DNA of 42,961 bases from an uncultured Marinoscillum sp. (GCA_902628365.1 CACOMW010000010.1:1-42961); one strand, 5' to 3'; positions 18,056-28,050 are shown, counted from the stretch's first letter. Notes: generated by a model from the sequence alone, not told the origin. Numbers and translations are program-made.

Positions 18056-19375
18056 ATGCAATTCAATTTTCAATATATTTTTTTTATTTTCATTACAATT
18101 TCTTCTTGTTCCTTCTTTGATAACAAGATTTCTTCAATCAATATTAAAACACCCTCATTCAATATATTACAAAAAAAAATTTCTTTTGAAACATCGGTTA
18201 AAAGTGATGTGTATATTACTTATTGGATTAAAGGTTCCGATTCAATATATTATTCATCAAATTCTTTCAATAATTTAACTCATGAAATTTCACTACTATA
18301 TTTAAAACCTGAGTCGGAGTATTCATTTTTAATTCATTATAATTCTGATGAGAAAAAATTAAAAAGTGATACCCTTTCTTTTTTCGTAGACTCCTTACCT
18401 GATTTTCTACCTGATTTCACTCTTTTAAAAGAGGATGACTATGAGTTTAATGGTTATATTTTTTTACGAACCCAAATGGATCCAGGTATTCAATTATTAT
18501 TAGATGATGATGCTAATATAGTCTGGTACCAAAAATCAGATACATCTCTATCAAGACCATTCGATATATCATCGCCAGATTCATATTTATCTCAATATAA
18601 TCCATCTTTAATCTATGAAATTAACTTTATAGGGGACACATTATTAAAAATAGATACAAAAAATGAAATTTTACATCATGAGCTTACAAAGGATATTAAT
18701 AATAACATTATTGCTTTAACTTACGAGTACAAAACATTTGATCTTTCTAATTTTGGTGGTGGAGAAATGGATTCAATAAAAGGTGATGGTTTAGTTGTAT
18801 ATGATTCTTCCGGAAAATTAGTTTGGAAATGGAATATTTTTGATCATGAAGATCCTCTTTCTTATAAAAATATAAATTCACTAAAAAATGATTGGACCCA
18901 TGGAAATGCAATTGGGGTAACTCATGATAATAATTATGTATTATCACTTAGAACTATAAATCAATTGTGGAAGATAGATTCAAAGAATGGTAAAATATTA
19001 TGGAAGCTTGGGCTCAATGGTAATATTCCTATTGAAGAATCTTCTTTTTTTTATGCTCAACACGCAATTCATGAAATAGGTGTTGACACATTTCTATTAT
19101 TCGATAACGGAACCAGTAATGAAAGGATGATATCAAGAGCCCTTATATTTTCTATGATTGAAGATCAATTTAAACTATTACATTCTATTGAATTACCAAA
19201 AGATTTATTTTCTTTTAAGCAGGGTAGTGTTTATAGATTTGATCAAGATAAATTTTTGTTTTGTAGTTCTACAAATAGTAAAATTGCTATAACTGATATT
19301 GATGGAAAAATACTTTGGAACCTATCAAGTAACTTTTCATTTTACAGAGCATATCATTTGAATACAAATAAATAG
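18056..19375 (+). CDS. Arylsulfotransferase (ASST)-like lipoprotein
   Basis: Family members are beta-propeller enzymes that move sulfate from one phenolic ester to another without PAPS. The N-terminus is a lipoprotein signal ending ISSC (Cys18), followed by an Ig-like segment and then a propeller with repeated tryptophan blades such as LVWKWNIFDHED, LWKIDSKNGKILWKLGLNG and ILWNLSSNF. Family histidines appear as H282 in DWTHGNAIG and H336/H339 in AQHAIHE, followed by LLFDNGT. The catalytic histidine of E. coli AssT should correspond to one of these, but no alignment was made. It starts 3 bases after the T-run of a terminator, so its promoter is unclear; read-through or a promoter inside the terminator region is needed. 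A ChrA-like transporter and a sulfotransferase follow. Confidence 0.75.
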   Translation: MQFNFQYIFFIFITISSCSFFDNKISSINIKTPSFNILQKKISFETSVKSDVYITYWIKGSDSIYYSSNSFNNLTHEISLLYLKPESEYSFLIHYNSDEKKLKSDTLSFFVDSLPDFLPDFTLLKEDDYEFNGYIFLRTQMDPGIQLLLDDDANIVWYQKSDTSLSRPFDISSPDSYLSQYNPSLIYEINFIGDTLLKIDTKNEILHHELTKDINNNIIALTYEYKTFDLSNFGGGEMDSIKGDGLVVYDSSGKLVWKWNIFDHEDPLSYKNINSLKNDWTHGNAIGVTHDNNYVLSLRTINQLWKIDSKNGKILWKLGLNGNIPIEESSFFYAQHAIHEIGVDTFLLFDNGTSNERMISRALIFSMIEDQFKLLHSIELPKDLFSFKQGSVYRFDQDKFLFCSSTNSKIAITDIDGKILWNLSSNFSFYRAYHLNTNK

Positions 19376-19450
19376 CATTCTTAGCATATTTCATTTTTTT
19401 TAATTATATAACATAGTGGGTTTTTTTTTGAATGATTGTATTCGATTAAA

Positions 19451-20632
19451 ATGAAAAAAATAAGTTATTTAAGGTTGTTTTTACAGTTTCTTAAAACAGG
19501 AAGTATTTCTTTTGGTGGTTATATGATGTTAATTGCAATGGTTCAATATGAATTTTCAAAAAGAAGAAAGTTTATTAAAAAGTCTCAAGTTCTCGATGCT
19601 ATAACCTTAGCTTCTTTTTTGCCTGGACCAATGGCAATCAACGTTTCAACCTATTTGGGTTTTATAATGAAGGGATGGAGAGGGGCAATCTTAGCTTTTA
19701 TTGCAGTTTTAACGCCTTCTTTTATAATCATGATAATTTTTACTGAATTATATTTTAGCTCAAAAAATTTACCTGGTTTTCAATCCTTTTTTTCAGGAGT
19801 TTTACCAGTAGTTTCTGCAGTGATTATAAGCGTTGCTTATGATATATCTACAAAAGTTAATAAAAGTTATTTTTCTTATTTAATTGTTGCATTAAGTTTT
19901 TTTCTTGCCGTTATTTTAAAAGGCTATCTTGCAATAATTGTTCCGTTACTTTTATCTGGATTATTAAATGTCTTATACTTTAAGAAAAAAATTTTTTCAA
20001 GTATAATTAAAAGACCTAAAAAACAATATATAATAAGGTTTGAAGGCATAATTGTAGCTGGAATTATTTTAACGTTATTTTATATATTTATTAATAATGT
20101 CAGTTATGACTCGATCAATATAGAGCTTGTTAGGGTTTTCTCAAATATTTCTTTAACTCTTTTTGGAGGTGGATATGTTTTTATTCCTGTTCTTGATAAA
20201 ATAATTGTAAATGAGATAGGTTGGTTAAATTCTCAACAGTTTATTGATTGTATAGCAATGGGTCAAATTACTCCTGGTCCAATTTTAATAAGTGCAACTT
20301 TTGTTGGATATAAGATGAATGGTATTATTGGAGCTCTTTTAGCCACATTTTCAATTTTTGCACCTTCTTCTGTTATAATAATATTTATTTCTAGATTTTT
20401 TCTTTATTTCAAAAATAATATGTTTGCAAAAAAAATAATTCAAGGAATAAAAAAAGGAATTGTTGGCTTGATACTGTATTCTGCTATTATTGTTTTATTA
20501 AATAAAGGAAGTATTGATGTTTTTACAGTTATGGTTTTTATTTCTTCAATTATGATATTAATAAAAACAAAAGTTCATCCTGTAATTTTAATTCTCCTTT
20601 CTGGGTTGGCTGGTTATTTTTTAAAAATTTAA
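19451..20632 (+). CDS. chrA: ChrA/CHR-family transporter, two-domain form
   Basis: A membrane protein of the chromate transporter family; characterised members export chromate and some transport related oxyanions. It contains two homologous halves. The first has FLKTGSISFGGYMM and SFLPGPMAINVSTYLG; the second repeats the pattern with LFGGGYVFIPVL and MGQITPGPILISATFVGY, separated by a lysine-rich loop. About ten hydrophobic segments are visible. The ATG at 19451 (393 residues) is chosen because it begins directly before the first conserved helix; an in-frame TTG at 19436 would add 5 residues. A sulfotransferase gene starts 4 bases after the stop. Chromate is a sulfate analogue, so in this setting a sulfur-oxyanion substrate is an alternative, which is inference. 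Confidence 0.88.
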   Translation: MKKISYLRLFLQFLKTGSISFGGYMMLIAMVQYEFSKRRKFIKKSQVLDAITLASFLPGPMAINVSTYLGFIMKGWRGAILAFIAVLTPSFIIMIIFTELYFSSKNLPGFQSFFSGVLPVVSAVIISVAYDISTKVNKSYFSYLIVALSFFLAVILKGYLAIIVPLLLSGLLNVLYFKKKIFSSIIKRPKKQYIIRFEGIIVAGIILTLFYIFINNVSYDSINIELVRVFSNISLTLFGGGYVFIPVLDKIIVNEIGWLNSQQFIDCIAMGQITPGPILISATFVGYKMNGIIGALLATFSIFAPSSVIIIFISRFFLYFKNNMFAKKIIQGIKKGIVGLILYSAIIVLLNKGSIDVFTVMVFISSIMILIKTKVHPVILILLSGLAGYFLKI

Positions 20633-20636
20633 TTGA

Positions 20637-21644
20637 ATGAAGTATATTCAACTAATTGGAACGCAAAGATCGGGGTCAAATTTATTACGATTAATGTTAA
20701 ATCAATTGGATGATATTGCTGCTCCTCATCCTCCACATATTCTTTCTACTTTTTTGCCAGTTTTGGATAAATACGGAAATTTAAAAATATCTAAAAATTT
20801 AAATAATTTGATTTTAGATGTATGCAAATGGATAAAATTAAACCCGATAAAATGGGAAAATTTTAATGTTTCTGTTGATATGATTAAATCTAAATTAAAA
20901 AACCCTTCTATTTTTCAAGTCTTTTCATCAATATATGAAATTTATGGAGAACAATCTAATTCTAAAGTTTGGATATGTAAAAGCTTAACAAATATGAATT
21001 ACTTTGATCATATTGAAAGAGAAAAGCTATCTCCAGTTTATATATATATTTATAGAGATGGGAGAGATGTAGATATTTCATTTAAGAAAGCAATTGTTGG
21101 CCCAAAACACTCTTATTTATTAGCAAAAAAATGGGAAGAGGATCAAACATTATGTGAAAAAATAAAAAAAAATATTTCTAGTTCTCGATTTATTTCTGTT
21201 AAATACGAGGATTTAATTTTATATCCAAAAAAAATTTTATTTCATATTTGTAAAAAAATTGAAGTAAAATACGATGATAAAGCTTTAAATTATTATAAGT
21301 CAAAAGAATCTAAAGTTTCAGCTTCAGCTGGTGAAATGTGGAGTAATTTATCAAAACCAATATTAAAAAATAATTCATTAAAATTTATTAAAGGTTTAAA
21401 TAAGGAAGATCTTTTAATATTTGAAAGTATTGCTATCAAATCCCTTAGTAGATTAGGTTATAATCTTTTAAATCCTAAGAGAAATCTTTTAACTAAATTT
21501 AGTGATTTAGATATTGAAAGATTCAAAAAGATTAATTCAGAATTAAAAGAAAATGTTATTAAAAATGCAAATACAACTGATTTAATATTAAGAGAGCCAC
21601 ATGAAAATTTTAAGAAGAAAAATTTAGCTTCAAAAACTTTTTAA
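20637..21644 (+). CDS. PAPS-dependent sulfotransferase family protein
   Basis: Sulfotransferases transfer sulfate from PAPS to hydroxyl or amino groups of glycans, lipids or small molecules. The 5'-phosphosulfate loop is GTQRSGSNLL at residues 8-17. The 3'-phosphate motif is YIYRDGRDVDISFKKA near residues 138-152, followed by WEEDQ and VKYEDLILYPKKIL, the usual family order. The 335-residue protein lacks a signal peptide, so it is cytoplasmic. It starts 4 bases after chrA and its 3' end overlaps convergent lpxH by 15 bases. The acceptor is unknown. Its nearness to an ASST-like lipoprotein suggests a shared link to sulfate esters. No PAPS-synthesis genes (cysD, cysN, cysC) are in the window. 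Confidence 0.87.
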   Translation: MKYIQLIGTQRSGSNLLRLMLNQLDDIAAPHPPHILSTFLPVLDKYGNLKISKNLNNLILDVCKWIKLNPIKWENFNVSVDMIKSKLKNPSIFQVFSSIYEIYGEQSNSKVWICKSLTNMNYFDHIEREKLSPVYIYIYRDGRDVDISFKKAIVGPKHSYLLAKKWEEDQTLCEKIKKNISSSRFISVKYEDLILYPKKILFHICKKIEVKYDDKALNYYKSKESKVSASAGEMWSNLSKPILKNNSLKFIKGLNKEDLLIFESIAIKSLSRLGYNLLNPKRNLLTKFSDLDIERFKKINSELKENVIKNANTTDLILREPHENFKKKNLASKTF

Positions 21645-22385
21645 TTGAAATTGTTCATTCTTCACTACTAAGTAATTTGAATTTTTAATCCAATCTCCAA
21701 CATTTATGTATTTACTATTACTATTTATTTTTTTTTCTATTGGTTGATGAGAATGTCCAAAAATATAATAATCATGATGATTCGTATTTTCTATTTGTTT
21801 ACAATAATTATATATTCTTTCATTATTAATTATTGAATAATCTTTAGTTCCATTTTTTTTTCTATTTGAAAGATAGATGCCTAATTTGATTCCAATATCG
21901 GGATGGATCCATCTATATAGGAATCTTGATATTTTATTTTTGAATATGAGTTTTAAAAACTTATATCCAAGATCACCTTTTCCAATAGCATCTCCATGAC
22001 CAACTAATAATAAATTATTATTTATTCTTATTTTAATTTTATCAGGATAAACATTGATACCTAGTTCTTTCTGAAAATAATCTAATACCCACATGTCATG
22101 ATTTCCAAGTATCAAATGAATATTGACTCCTTTGTCTGATAATTCAGTGATTTTACCTAAAAATCTTGTAAAACCTTTGGGGACGACTTCTTTATACTCA
22201 AACCAAAAGTCAAAAATATCTCCCAATAAAAATAGTTCCTTTAAATTAGATTCAATTGAATTTAAGAAAGATAAAATTTTTAATTCTCTTTTTTTACTTT
22301 CTATATGATTAGGTGAGCCAAAATGAAAATCTCCTAAAAAACATGCTTTATCATTATTTTTTAGCGAGATCGTTATTTTTTTCAT
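21630..22385 (-). CDS. lpxH: UDP-2,3-diacylglucosamine diphosphatase
   Basis: LpxH hydrolyses UDP-2,3-diacylglucosamine to lipid X in lipid A biosynthesis, at the inner membrane face. It is a calcineurin-like metallophosphoesterase with all motifs: DFH in FLGDFHFGSP, LLGDIFDFW, LGNHDMW, VGHGDAIGKGD and FGHSHQP. At 251 residues it is of normal size. The only plausible start (ATG at 22385) lies within the 3' end of ftsH, a 32-base overlap, so the two are presumably translationally coupled in an rsfS-ftsH-lpxH operon. The 3' end overlaps the convergent sulfotransferase by 15 bases. Confidence 0.93.
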   Translation of the reverse strand: MKKITISLKNNDKACFLGDFHFGSPNHIESKKRELKILSFLNSIESNLKELFLLGDIFDFWFEYKEVVPKGFTRFLGKITELSDKGVNIHLILGNHDMWVLDYFQKELGINVYPDKIKIRINNNLLLVGHGDAIGKGDLGYKFLKLIFKNKISRFLYRWIHPDIGIKLGIYLSNRKKNGTKDYSIINNERIYNYCKQIENTNHHDYYIFGHSHQPIEKKINSNSKYINVGDWIKNSNYLVVKNEQFQLKSF

Positions 22386-24378
22386 TTTCTTTATTTTCTG
22401 AATTTAATTTATCGCTTTCATTTATTGTATCATTTTTCTTTTCATCTAATTTGATCTCAGGAGTTTTAAATGGTCTTTTTCCAATCAACTTTTCAATATC
22501 GGATTGAAATAGAATTTCTTTTTTTAATAGTTCTTTTGCAATTATTTCTAATTGTTCTTTTTTTTCTTTTAATAGATTTATCGTTCTTTGATAAGCTTTT
22601 TCTACTATTCTTTTAGCTTCATAATCTATTTTTTCAGCTGTGGAGTCTGAATATGGTTTTGTAAAATTATAGTCAGTTTTTTTAGAATCAAAGAATGATA
22701 TATTTCCTATTACATTATTCATTCCATACATTGTTACCATACTATATGCCATCTTTGTTATTCTTTCTAAATCACTAAGTGCGCCTGTTGATATTTTTCC
22801 AAAAACTAGTTCTTCTGCAGCTCTTCCGCCAAGTGCCATGCACATGTCATCCAACAATTGTTCAGTTTGATATAAATATTGTTCTTTAGGGAGATATTGA
22901 GCATATCCTAGTGCAGCTATTCCCCTAGGGACTATACTAACTTTTACTAGTGGATCAGCATATTTTAAAAACCATCCAGTAATTGCATGTCCTGCTTCAT
23001 GATAGGCAACAATTTTTTTCTCTTCTGGAGAAATTATTTTACTCTTTTTTTCTAAGCCTCCTATGACTCTATCAATAGCATCTTGAAAATCATCCATTTC
23101 AACAAAATCTTTATTTTTTCTTGCTGCAATTAATGCTGATTCATTACAAACATTAGCTATTTCAGCTCCAGCAAATCCAGGCGTCTGAGCCGCCAGATGT
23201 TTAATATTAACATTTGAATCTAATTTAATATTTTTAGCATGTACTTTAAAAATTGCTTCTCTTCCAATCAAATCTGGTTTGTCAATACTAATTTGTCTAT
23301 CAAATCTTCCAGGTCTTAGTAGTGCTGAGTCCAGTACATCTGGTCTATTTGTTGCAGCTAAAATTATTACACCTGAATCTGTACTAAATCCATCCATTTC
23401 AACTAATAATGAATTTAATGTATTTTCTCTTTCATCATTTGATCCTGGCATTTGACCTCTTCCCCTTGATCTTCCGATTGCATCAATTTCATCTATGAAA
23501 ACTATACATGGAGCTTTCTCATTGGCTCTTTTAAATAAATCTCTTACTCTTGCAGCGCCAACTCCAACAAACATTTCTACAAAATCAGATCCAGATAATG
23601 AATAAAATGGAACTGCAGCTTCTCCAGCGACAGCTTTAGCAAGTAATGTTTTACCTGTACCAGGTGGTCCTACTAATAAAGCTCCTTTAGGTATTTTGCC
23701 TCCAAGCTTAGTAAATTTTTTTGGATTTTTAAGAAACTCAACAATTTCTTTAACTTCTTCTTTAGCTTCATCTAAACCAGCAACATCTTCAAAAGTTAAT
23801 TTAATTTTGCTTTCCGAATCAAATAGTGAAGCTTTAGATTTACCGATACTAAATATTTGTCCTCCTGCGCCTGATCCAGCTGACATTCTTCTGAGTAAAT
23901 ACCAAAAACCAAGTAATATTATAATTGTAAACCCCCATGTCTGAAAAAATGAGAAAGCATCATATCTTTTTTCTGTCAAGTATTCAACTTCGTTACTATT
24001 ATCTTTTTTCATACTATTAGTTAGATCAAAATACCTTTTCTCAAAACTTTCTAGCGATGTGATTTCAAATGTATAATGTGGGCCATTTATTTCATTTTCA
24101 AGGCCATTAATCTCTAATTCATCTTTGTAATCAATGTTTTGTAAAGCATCTTCTTTCAAAGTAACTTCTACATATTCTTGATTTTTGATAACAACTACTT
24201 TTTTTACATCGTGACTTAAAATCATATTTTTAAATCGATTGTAATCTATTGTTATAGGTTTGCTAACAAGCAATCCTATTGCTATATATACAATAGATAA
24301 AACACCTATTATTATCCAAATCTGATTATTTATAACAGGTTTGTTATTGAGAATATTTTTTCCTTTTTCTTTTTTCAT
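22354..24378 (-). CDS. ftsH: ATP-dependent membrane zinc metalloprotease FtsH
   Basis: FtsH is a hexameric AAA+ protease that degrades misfolded membrane proteins and regulatory substrates. It has two membrane segments (about residues 20-38 and 150-168) flanking a periplasmic domain, a Walker A GPPGTGKT near 236, Walker [12 protein letters not shown], an SRH region containing [22 protein letters not shown], and the zinc site HEAGH near 459 with a later conserved aspartate region. The 674-residue length is usual. The last 35 or so residues are a low-complexity Lys/Glu/Asn tail typical of Bacteroidota FtsH. The start overlaps the rsfS stop by 4 bases and the end overlaps lpxH by 32 bases. Confidence 0.98.
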   Translation of the reverse strand: MKKEKGKNILNNKPVINNQIWIIIGVLSIVYIAIGLLVSKPITIDYNRFKNMILSHDVKKVVVIKNQEYVEVTLKEDALQNIDYKDELEINGLENEINGPHYTFEITSLESFEKRYFDLTNSMKKDNSNEVEYLTEKRYDAFSFFQTWGFTIIILLGFWYLLRRMSAGSGAGGQIFSIGKSKASLFDSESKIKLTFEDVAGLDEAKEEVKEIVEFLKNPKKFTKLGGKIPKGALLVGPPGTGKTLLAKAVAGEAAVPFYSLSGSDFVEMFVGVGAARVRDLFKRANEKAPCIVFIDEIDAIGRSRGRGQMPGSNDERENTLNSLLVEMDGFSTDSGVIILAATNRPDVLDSALLRPGRFDRQISIDKPDLIGREAIFKVHAKNIKLDSNVNIKHLAAQTPGFAGAEIANVCNESALIAARKNKDFVEMDDFQDAIDRVIGGLEKKSKIISPEEKKIVAYHEAGHAITGWFLKYADPLVKVSIVPRGIAALGYAQYLPKEQYLYQTEQLLDDMCMALGGRAAEELVFGKISTGALSDLERITKMAYSMVTMYGMNNVIGNISFFDSKKTDYNFTKPYSDSTAEKIDYEAKRIVEKAYQRTINLLKEKKEQLEIIAKELLKKEILFQSDIEKLIGKRPFKTPEIKLDEKKNDTINESDKLNSENKENEKNNDLAKK

Positions 24379-24743
24379 TTTTCAATTATATTATTACCAT
24401 CACCCCATAGCTTATCTAGATTATAGTGATATCTTTTTTCTTTAAGAAAAACATGAGCTACAACATTTACAAAGTCTAATATTAACCATTCTTTATTAAA
24501 TTCACCTTCTTTTTTCCATGGTTTTTCATTTGTATTCTCATAAACTTTTTTTTCAATGTTTTCTGCAATAGAATCTAATTGAATATCTGAGTTTCCAGAA
24601 CATATAACAAAATAATCACAAATAGAGTTTTTTATTTTTTCGAGATTTATGATTGAAACTTCTTTTGCTTTTTTATCCTTCATGCTTTTTGCAATAATAT
24701 TGCTTAGTTTTTTTGAATTTACTAATTGGTTTTTTTCCTTCAT
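24375..24743 (-). CDS. rsfS: Ribosomal silencing factor RsfS
   Basis: RsfS binds L14 on the large ribosomal subunit and blocks subunit joining during slow growth or assembly. The ATG at 24743 gives 122 residues, the usual size; an upstream ATG at 24794 would add 17 residues absent from the family and would overlap birA. The family core runs from KAKEVSIINLEKI through CDYFVICSGNSDIQLDSIA to WLILDFVNVVAHVFLKEKRYHYNLDKLWGD. It overlaps ftsH by 4 bases (ATGA) and is the first gene of the rsfS-ftsH-lpxH operon, divergent from birA. Confidence 0.95.
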   Translation of the reverse strand: MKEKNQLVNSKKLSNIIAKSMKDKKAKEVSIINLEKIKNSICDYFVICSGNSDIQLDSIAENIEKKVYENTNEKPWKKEGEFNKEWLILDFVNVVAHVFLKEKRYHYNLDKLWGDGNNIIEK

Positions 24744-24752
24744 GAAATAACT

Positions 24753-24760
24753 TAAATTTG
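24753..24760 (+). promoter_or_regulatory. Candidate -7 box for birA
   Basis: TAAATTTG matches TAnnTTTG, 21 bases before the TTG start of birA. The nearest upstream TTG (24726-24728) is 24 bases away, slightly too far for the 19-20-base spacing seen elsewhere in this window, so confidence is limited. Confidence 0.35.
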
Positions 24761-24781
24761 ACGTAAAATTACAAAATTTAG

Positions 24782-25534
24782 TTGCATAAAACATCAGGAA
24801 AATCTTTATTTGATATTGAAAATATTACACATTTAAAAGAATGCTCTTCTACAAATGATTTTTTGATTGATTTAATTAAAAATTCAAATTGTAAGGAAGG
24901 AAAGGTTATTAGCACCAATTTTCAATCAAGTGGAAGAGGCCAAAGAAATAATAATTGGATTTCAGAAAAAAATGCTAACCTTACATTTTCCCTATTGGTC
25001 GAACCTAATTTAAAAATATCATATCAATTCTATTTGAATATTATATCTTCTTTAACTCTATATAAAGTATTATTTTCTATTCTTGGTAGACATGTTAAAA
25101 TTAAATGGCCTAATGATATTTATTATAAGAATAAAAAAATTGCTGGCATACTAGTTGAAAATATAGTGAAATATAAAAATATTCAAAAATCAATTATTGG
25201 ATTTGGTATAAATGTAAATCAAAAACAATTCCCAATTTCTAATGCGGTTTCAATTTTTAACATTAAATTGATTAAATCAAATAAAAATAAATTATTGAAA
25301 TCAATTTTAATTGAATTTGAAAAAAACTATAATTTGTTAAAAAATAAAAAATATGAAACTTTATTTTCTAATTATAGTAATAAACTATTTATGTTAAATC
25401 AAACTGTAATTTGTAAAGAAAACATAGAAAATAAGGGTATTTTAAAAGGAATAACTAAATTTGGAAAATTATTGATAAAAATAAACGACGATTGTAAAGA
25501 ATTTTCAGTCGGTAATTTTCATTTAACTAGATAA
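24782..25534 (+). CDS. birA: Biotin-[acetyl-CoA-carboxylase] ligase, no DNA-binding domain
   Basis: The enzyme attaches biotin to carrier proteins such as AccB through biotinyl-AMP. The 250-residue form lacks the N-terminal winged helix of E. coli BirA, so it should not repress transcription. The biotin/ATP loop is seen as SSGRGQRNNNWISE, with NLTFSLLVEP and KWPNDIYYKNKKIAGILVEN following, then a small C-terminal domain. No in-frame ATG precedes the conserved ECSSTNDFL block. A stop codon at 24779-24781 lies just before TTG 24782, so TTG is the likely start. It is divergent from rsfS, with 38 bases between, and 12 bases before ahcY. Confidence 0.92.
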   Translation: MHKTSGKSLFDIENITHLKECSSTNDFLIDLIKNSNCKEGKVISTNFQSSGRGQRNNNWISEKNANLTFSLLVEPNLKISYQFYLNIISSLTLYKVLFSILGRHVKIKWPNDIYYKNKKIAGILVENIVKYKNIQKSIIGFGINVNQKQFPISNAVSIFNIKLIKSNKNKLLKSILIEFEKNYNLLKNKKYETLFSNYSNKLFMLNQTVICKENIENKGILKGITKFGKLLIKINDDCKEFSVGNFHLTR

Positions 25535-25546
25535 ACTGTTATAACA

Positions 25547-26860
25547 ATGGATAAAATAATAAATAAAGTTGAGTATAAAGTTAAAGATCTGACCCTTTCT
25601 GATTGGGGTAGAAAAGAAATTAAATTGGCTGAGGCTGAGATGCCTGGTCTAATGAGTTTAAGAAAAGAATATTCAAAAAGTAAACCTTTAAAAGGTGCTA
25701 GGATTGCAGGTTGTCTTCATATGACTATTCAAACCGCTGTATTAATTGAAACTCTTATTGAGCTTGGTGCCGAAGTTTCTTGGTCTTCATGTAATATATT
25801 TTCAACACAAGATCATGCCGCTGCAGCTATAGCTAAAGAAAACATTTCCGTTTTTGCATGGAAAGGTATGAGTGAAGATGAATTTGATTGGTGTATTGAA
25901 AAAACATTATATTCATTTAAAGATAATAAGCCTTTGAATATGATATTAGATGATGGAGGAGATTTAACAAATATGGTATTAGATAGATTTCCACAGTTAA
26001 TAGATGGTATTAAAGGAATATCTGAAGAAACAACAACTGGTGTTGCGAGATTGTATGAAAGAGTTAAAGATGGTAAATTACCAATACCAGCGATTAATAT
26101 TAATGATTCTGTTACAAAATCAAAGTTTGACAATAAATATGGTTGTCAAGAGTCTCTAGTTGATGCAATAAGAAGAGCAACTGATGTAATGCTTGCAGGT
26201 AAAGTTGCAATTGTTGCAGGTTATGGTGATGTTGGTAAAGGATCAGCAGCCTCTTTGAGAGGTGCTGGAGTAAGGGTAATTATTTCTGAAATTGATCCAA
26301 TATGTGCTTTGCAAGCAGCAATGGACGGTTTTGAGGTAAAGAAAATTTCTAATGTTATTAAAGAGGCTAATATAGTTGTGACAGCTACGGGAAATAAGGA
26401 TATTATTAGTAAATCTCATTTTTTAGCCATGCGCGATAAGGCAATTGTTTGTAATATAGGACATTTTGATAATGAAATTGATATGAATTGGTTAGATAAA
26501 AATTATGGTCATAAAAAAGTTGAAATCAAACCTCAGGTTGATTTATATAACCTTGATGGCAAGGAAATTATTGTTTTAGCAGAAGGTAGATTAGTTAATT
26601 TGGGTTGCGCAACTGGACACCCTTCTTTTGTAATGTCTAATTCTTTTACCAATCAAGTACTTGCTCAGATTGAGTTATGGAAGAATTATAAAAATTATGA
26701 AAATAAGGTTTATATGCTTCCAAAGCATTTAGATGAGAAAGTTGCTAGACTTCATTTAGATAAAATTGATGTTGAATTAGAAACATTGAGTGAGGATCAA
26801 GCTAAATATATTGGTGTTAATAAAAACGGACCTTATAAGCCTGATTATTATAGATATTAA
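25547..26860 (+). CDS. ahcY: S-adenosylhomocysteine hydrolase
   Basis: AhcY splits S-adenosylhomocysteine into adenosine and homocysteine, removing the inhibitor of methyltransferases and feeding the methionine cycle. The 437-residue length is normal. Visible are the [13 protein letters not shown] segment, DDGGDLTNM, the [15 protein letters not shown] substrate loop, the NAD-binding [10 protein letters not shown] near residue 225, [11 protein letters not shown], and the C-terminal KPDYYRY with the lysine and tyrosine that contact NAD from the neighbouring subunit. It starts 12 bases after birA. Use of AhcY rather than the MTA/SAH-nucleosidase plus LuxS route is usual for marine Bacteroidota. 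Confidence 0.98.
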   Translation: MDKIINKVEYKVKDLTLSDWGRKEIKLAEAEMPGLMSLRKEYSKSKPLKGARIAGCLHMTIQTAVLIETLIELGAEVSWSSCNIFSTQDHAAAAIAKENISVFAWKGMSEDEFDWCIEKTLYSFKDNKPLNMILDDGGDLTNMVLDRFPQLIDGIKGISEETTTGVARLYERVKDGKLPIPAININDSVTKSKFDNKYGCQESLVDAIRRATDVMLAGKVAIVAGYGDVGKGSAASLRGAGVRVIISEIDPICALQAAMDGFEVKKISNVIKEANIVVTATGNKDIISKSHFLAMRDKAIVCNIGHFDNEIDMNWLDKNYGHKKVEIKPQVDLYNLDGKEIIVLAEGRLVNLGCATGHPSFVMSNSFTNQVLAQIELWKNYKNYENKVYMLPKHLDEKVARLHLDKIDVELETLSEDQAKYIGVNKNGPYKPDYYRY

Positions 26861-26909
26861 TTTTCAAATCATTTAAATTTATTAATCTATTATTTTCTAT
26901 TTTAGCAAT

Positions 26910-27479
26910 ATGTTAAATGGAAAAGTTGTAATTATTTCTGCTCCTTCTGGTGCTGGTAAATCAACTATTGTTAATTTTTTACTTAAAGTATTTACAAATT
27001 TATCTTTTTCAGTTTCTGTTACTACTAGAAAAATTAGAACAGATGAAAAAGAAGGTAGAGATTATTATTTTATTTCAAAAGAAGAGTTTAAAAAATTAAT
27101 TTTAGAAAATAAATTTGTTGAATGGGAAGAGGTTTATGATGGTGATTTTAAAGGGACCCTAAAGTCTGAAGTCGAGTCAATTATATCAAAAAAAAAACAT
27201 ATAATCTTTGATGTTGATGTAAAAGGTGGTTTGAGTTTAAAAAAATATTTTGGAAAATCTGGACTATCAATTTTTATTAATGTTTCAAGTATTGATATTT
27301 TAAAGAAGAGGTTAATTAATAGGGGTACTGAATCAAATGAAGAAATTGAGGAAAGGTTGTTAAAAGCCAAAGAAGAATTTACATTAAAAAATAAATTTGA
27401 TCTTATTATTGATAATGATGATCTATCTGATACCTTAAAAAATTTAAAAAATACTGTCCAAAAGTTTATAAATAATTAA
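26910..27479 (+). CDS. gmk: Guanylate kinase
   Basis: Gmk phosphorylates GMP to GDP. The P-loop is SAPSGAGKST at residues 10-19, the GMP-binding region is SVTTRKIRTDEKEGRDYYF, followed by EWEEVYDG and the catalytic lid segment near RLLKAKEE. The 189-residue length is standard. Forty-nine A/T-rich bases separate it from ahcY, and nadD starts one base after its stop, so gmk and nadD are cotranscribed. Confidence 0.97.
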   Translation: MLNGKVVIISAPSGAGKSTIVNFLLKVFTNLSFSVSVTTRKIRTDEKEGRDYYFISKEEFKKLILENKFVEWEEVYDGDFKGTLKSEVESIISKKKHIIFDVDVKGGLSLKKYFGKSGLSIFINVSSIDILKKRLINRGTESNEEIEERLLKAKEEFTLKNKFDLIIDNDDLSDTLKNLKNTVQKFINN

Positions 27480-27480
27480 A

Positions 27481-28047
27481 ATGGAAATTGGTCTTTTTTT
27501 TGGAACTTTTAATCCTGTTCATAATGGTCATTTGTTAATAGCAAAATCCGTAATAAATCAATTAAAATTAGATCAAATTTGGTTTGTTTTATCTCCATTA
27601 AGTCCTTTTAAAAATAACGACGAGTTACTTGATAAAAATATAAGAGCAGATTTAATAAATATTGCTTTATCTAAAGAAAAAAAAATGTTATTGTGTAAAG
27701 AGGAATTCAAAATGAAAATCCCAAATTATACAGTTGATACACTTGATTTATTAAAAAAAAAATACCCAGATTGTATATTTAAATTATTACTAGGAGAAGA
27801 TAATTTTATCAAAATTAAATTATGGAAAAACCATTCTAAAATATTAAATAATTACGAAATTATAATTTATCCTAGAAACAACTTGCATACGGATATAAAA
27901 TCTGAAAAAACTATAAAGTTAGATCATGAATTAATTGATATTTCATCATCAAAAATCAGAAAAAATATAAAATTAGGCTTATCTATTGAAAAATATGTCC
28001 CTTCTAAAGTTAAAGACCAAATTAAAGATAAAAGATACTATCTATGA
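27481..28047 (+). CDS. nadD: Nicotinate-nucleotide adenylyltransferase
   Basis: NadD makes deamido-NAD from nicotinate mononucleotide and ATP. The nucleotidyltransferase signature is GTFNPVHNGHLLIAK at residues 8-22, the ADENF-like block is GEDNFIKIKLWKNH and the C-terminal ISSSKIRKNI motif binds ATP. At 188 residues it is normal. The gene follows gmk by one base, and only three bases separate its stop from that of convergent frr, leaving no space for a separate terminator. Confidence 0.96.
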   Translation: MEIGLFFGTFNPVHNGHLLIAKSVINQLKLDQIWFVLSPLSPFKNNDELLDKNIRADLINIALSKEKKMLLCKEEFKMKIPNYTVDTLDLLKKKYPDCIFKLLLGEDNFIKIKLWKNHSKILNNYEIIIYPRNNLHTDIKSEKTIKLDHELIDISSSKIRKNIKLGLSIEKYVPSKVKDQIKDKRYYL

Positions 28048-28050
28048 ACA

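Noticed and set aside
18024-18278. An 84-residue open frame starting inside the terminator before the ASST-like gene
   Set aside because: It starts within the hairpin and overlaps the better supported lipoprotein frame beginning at 18056.
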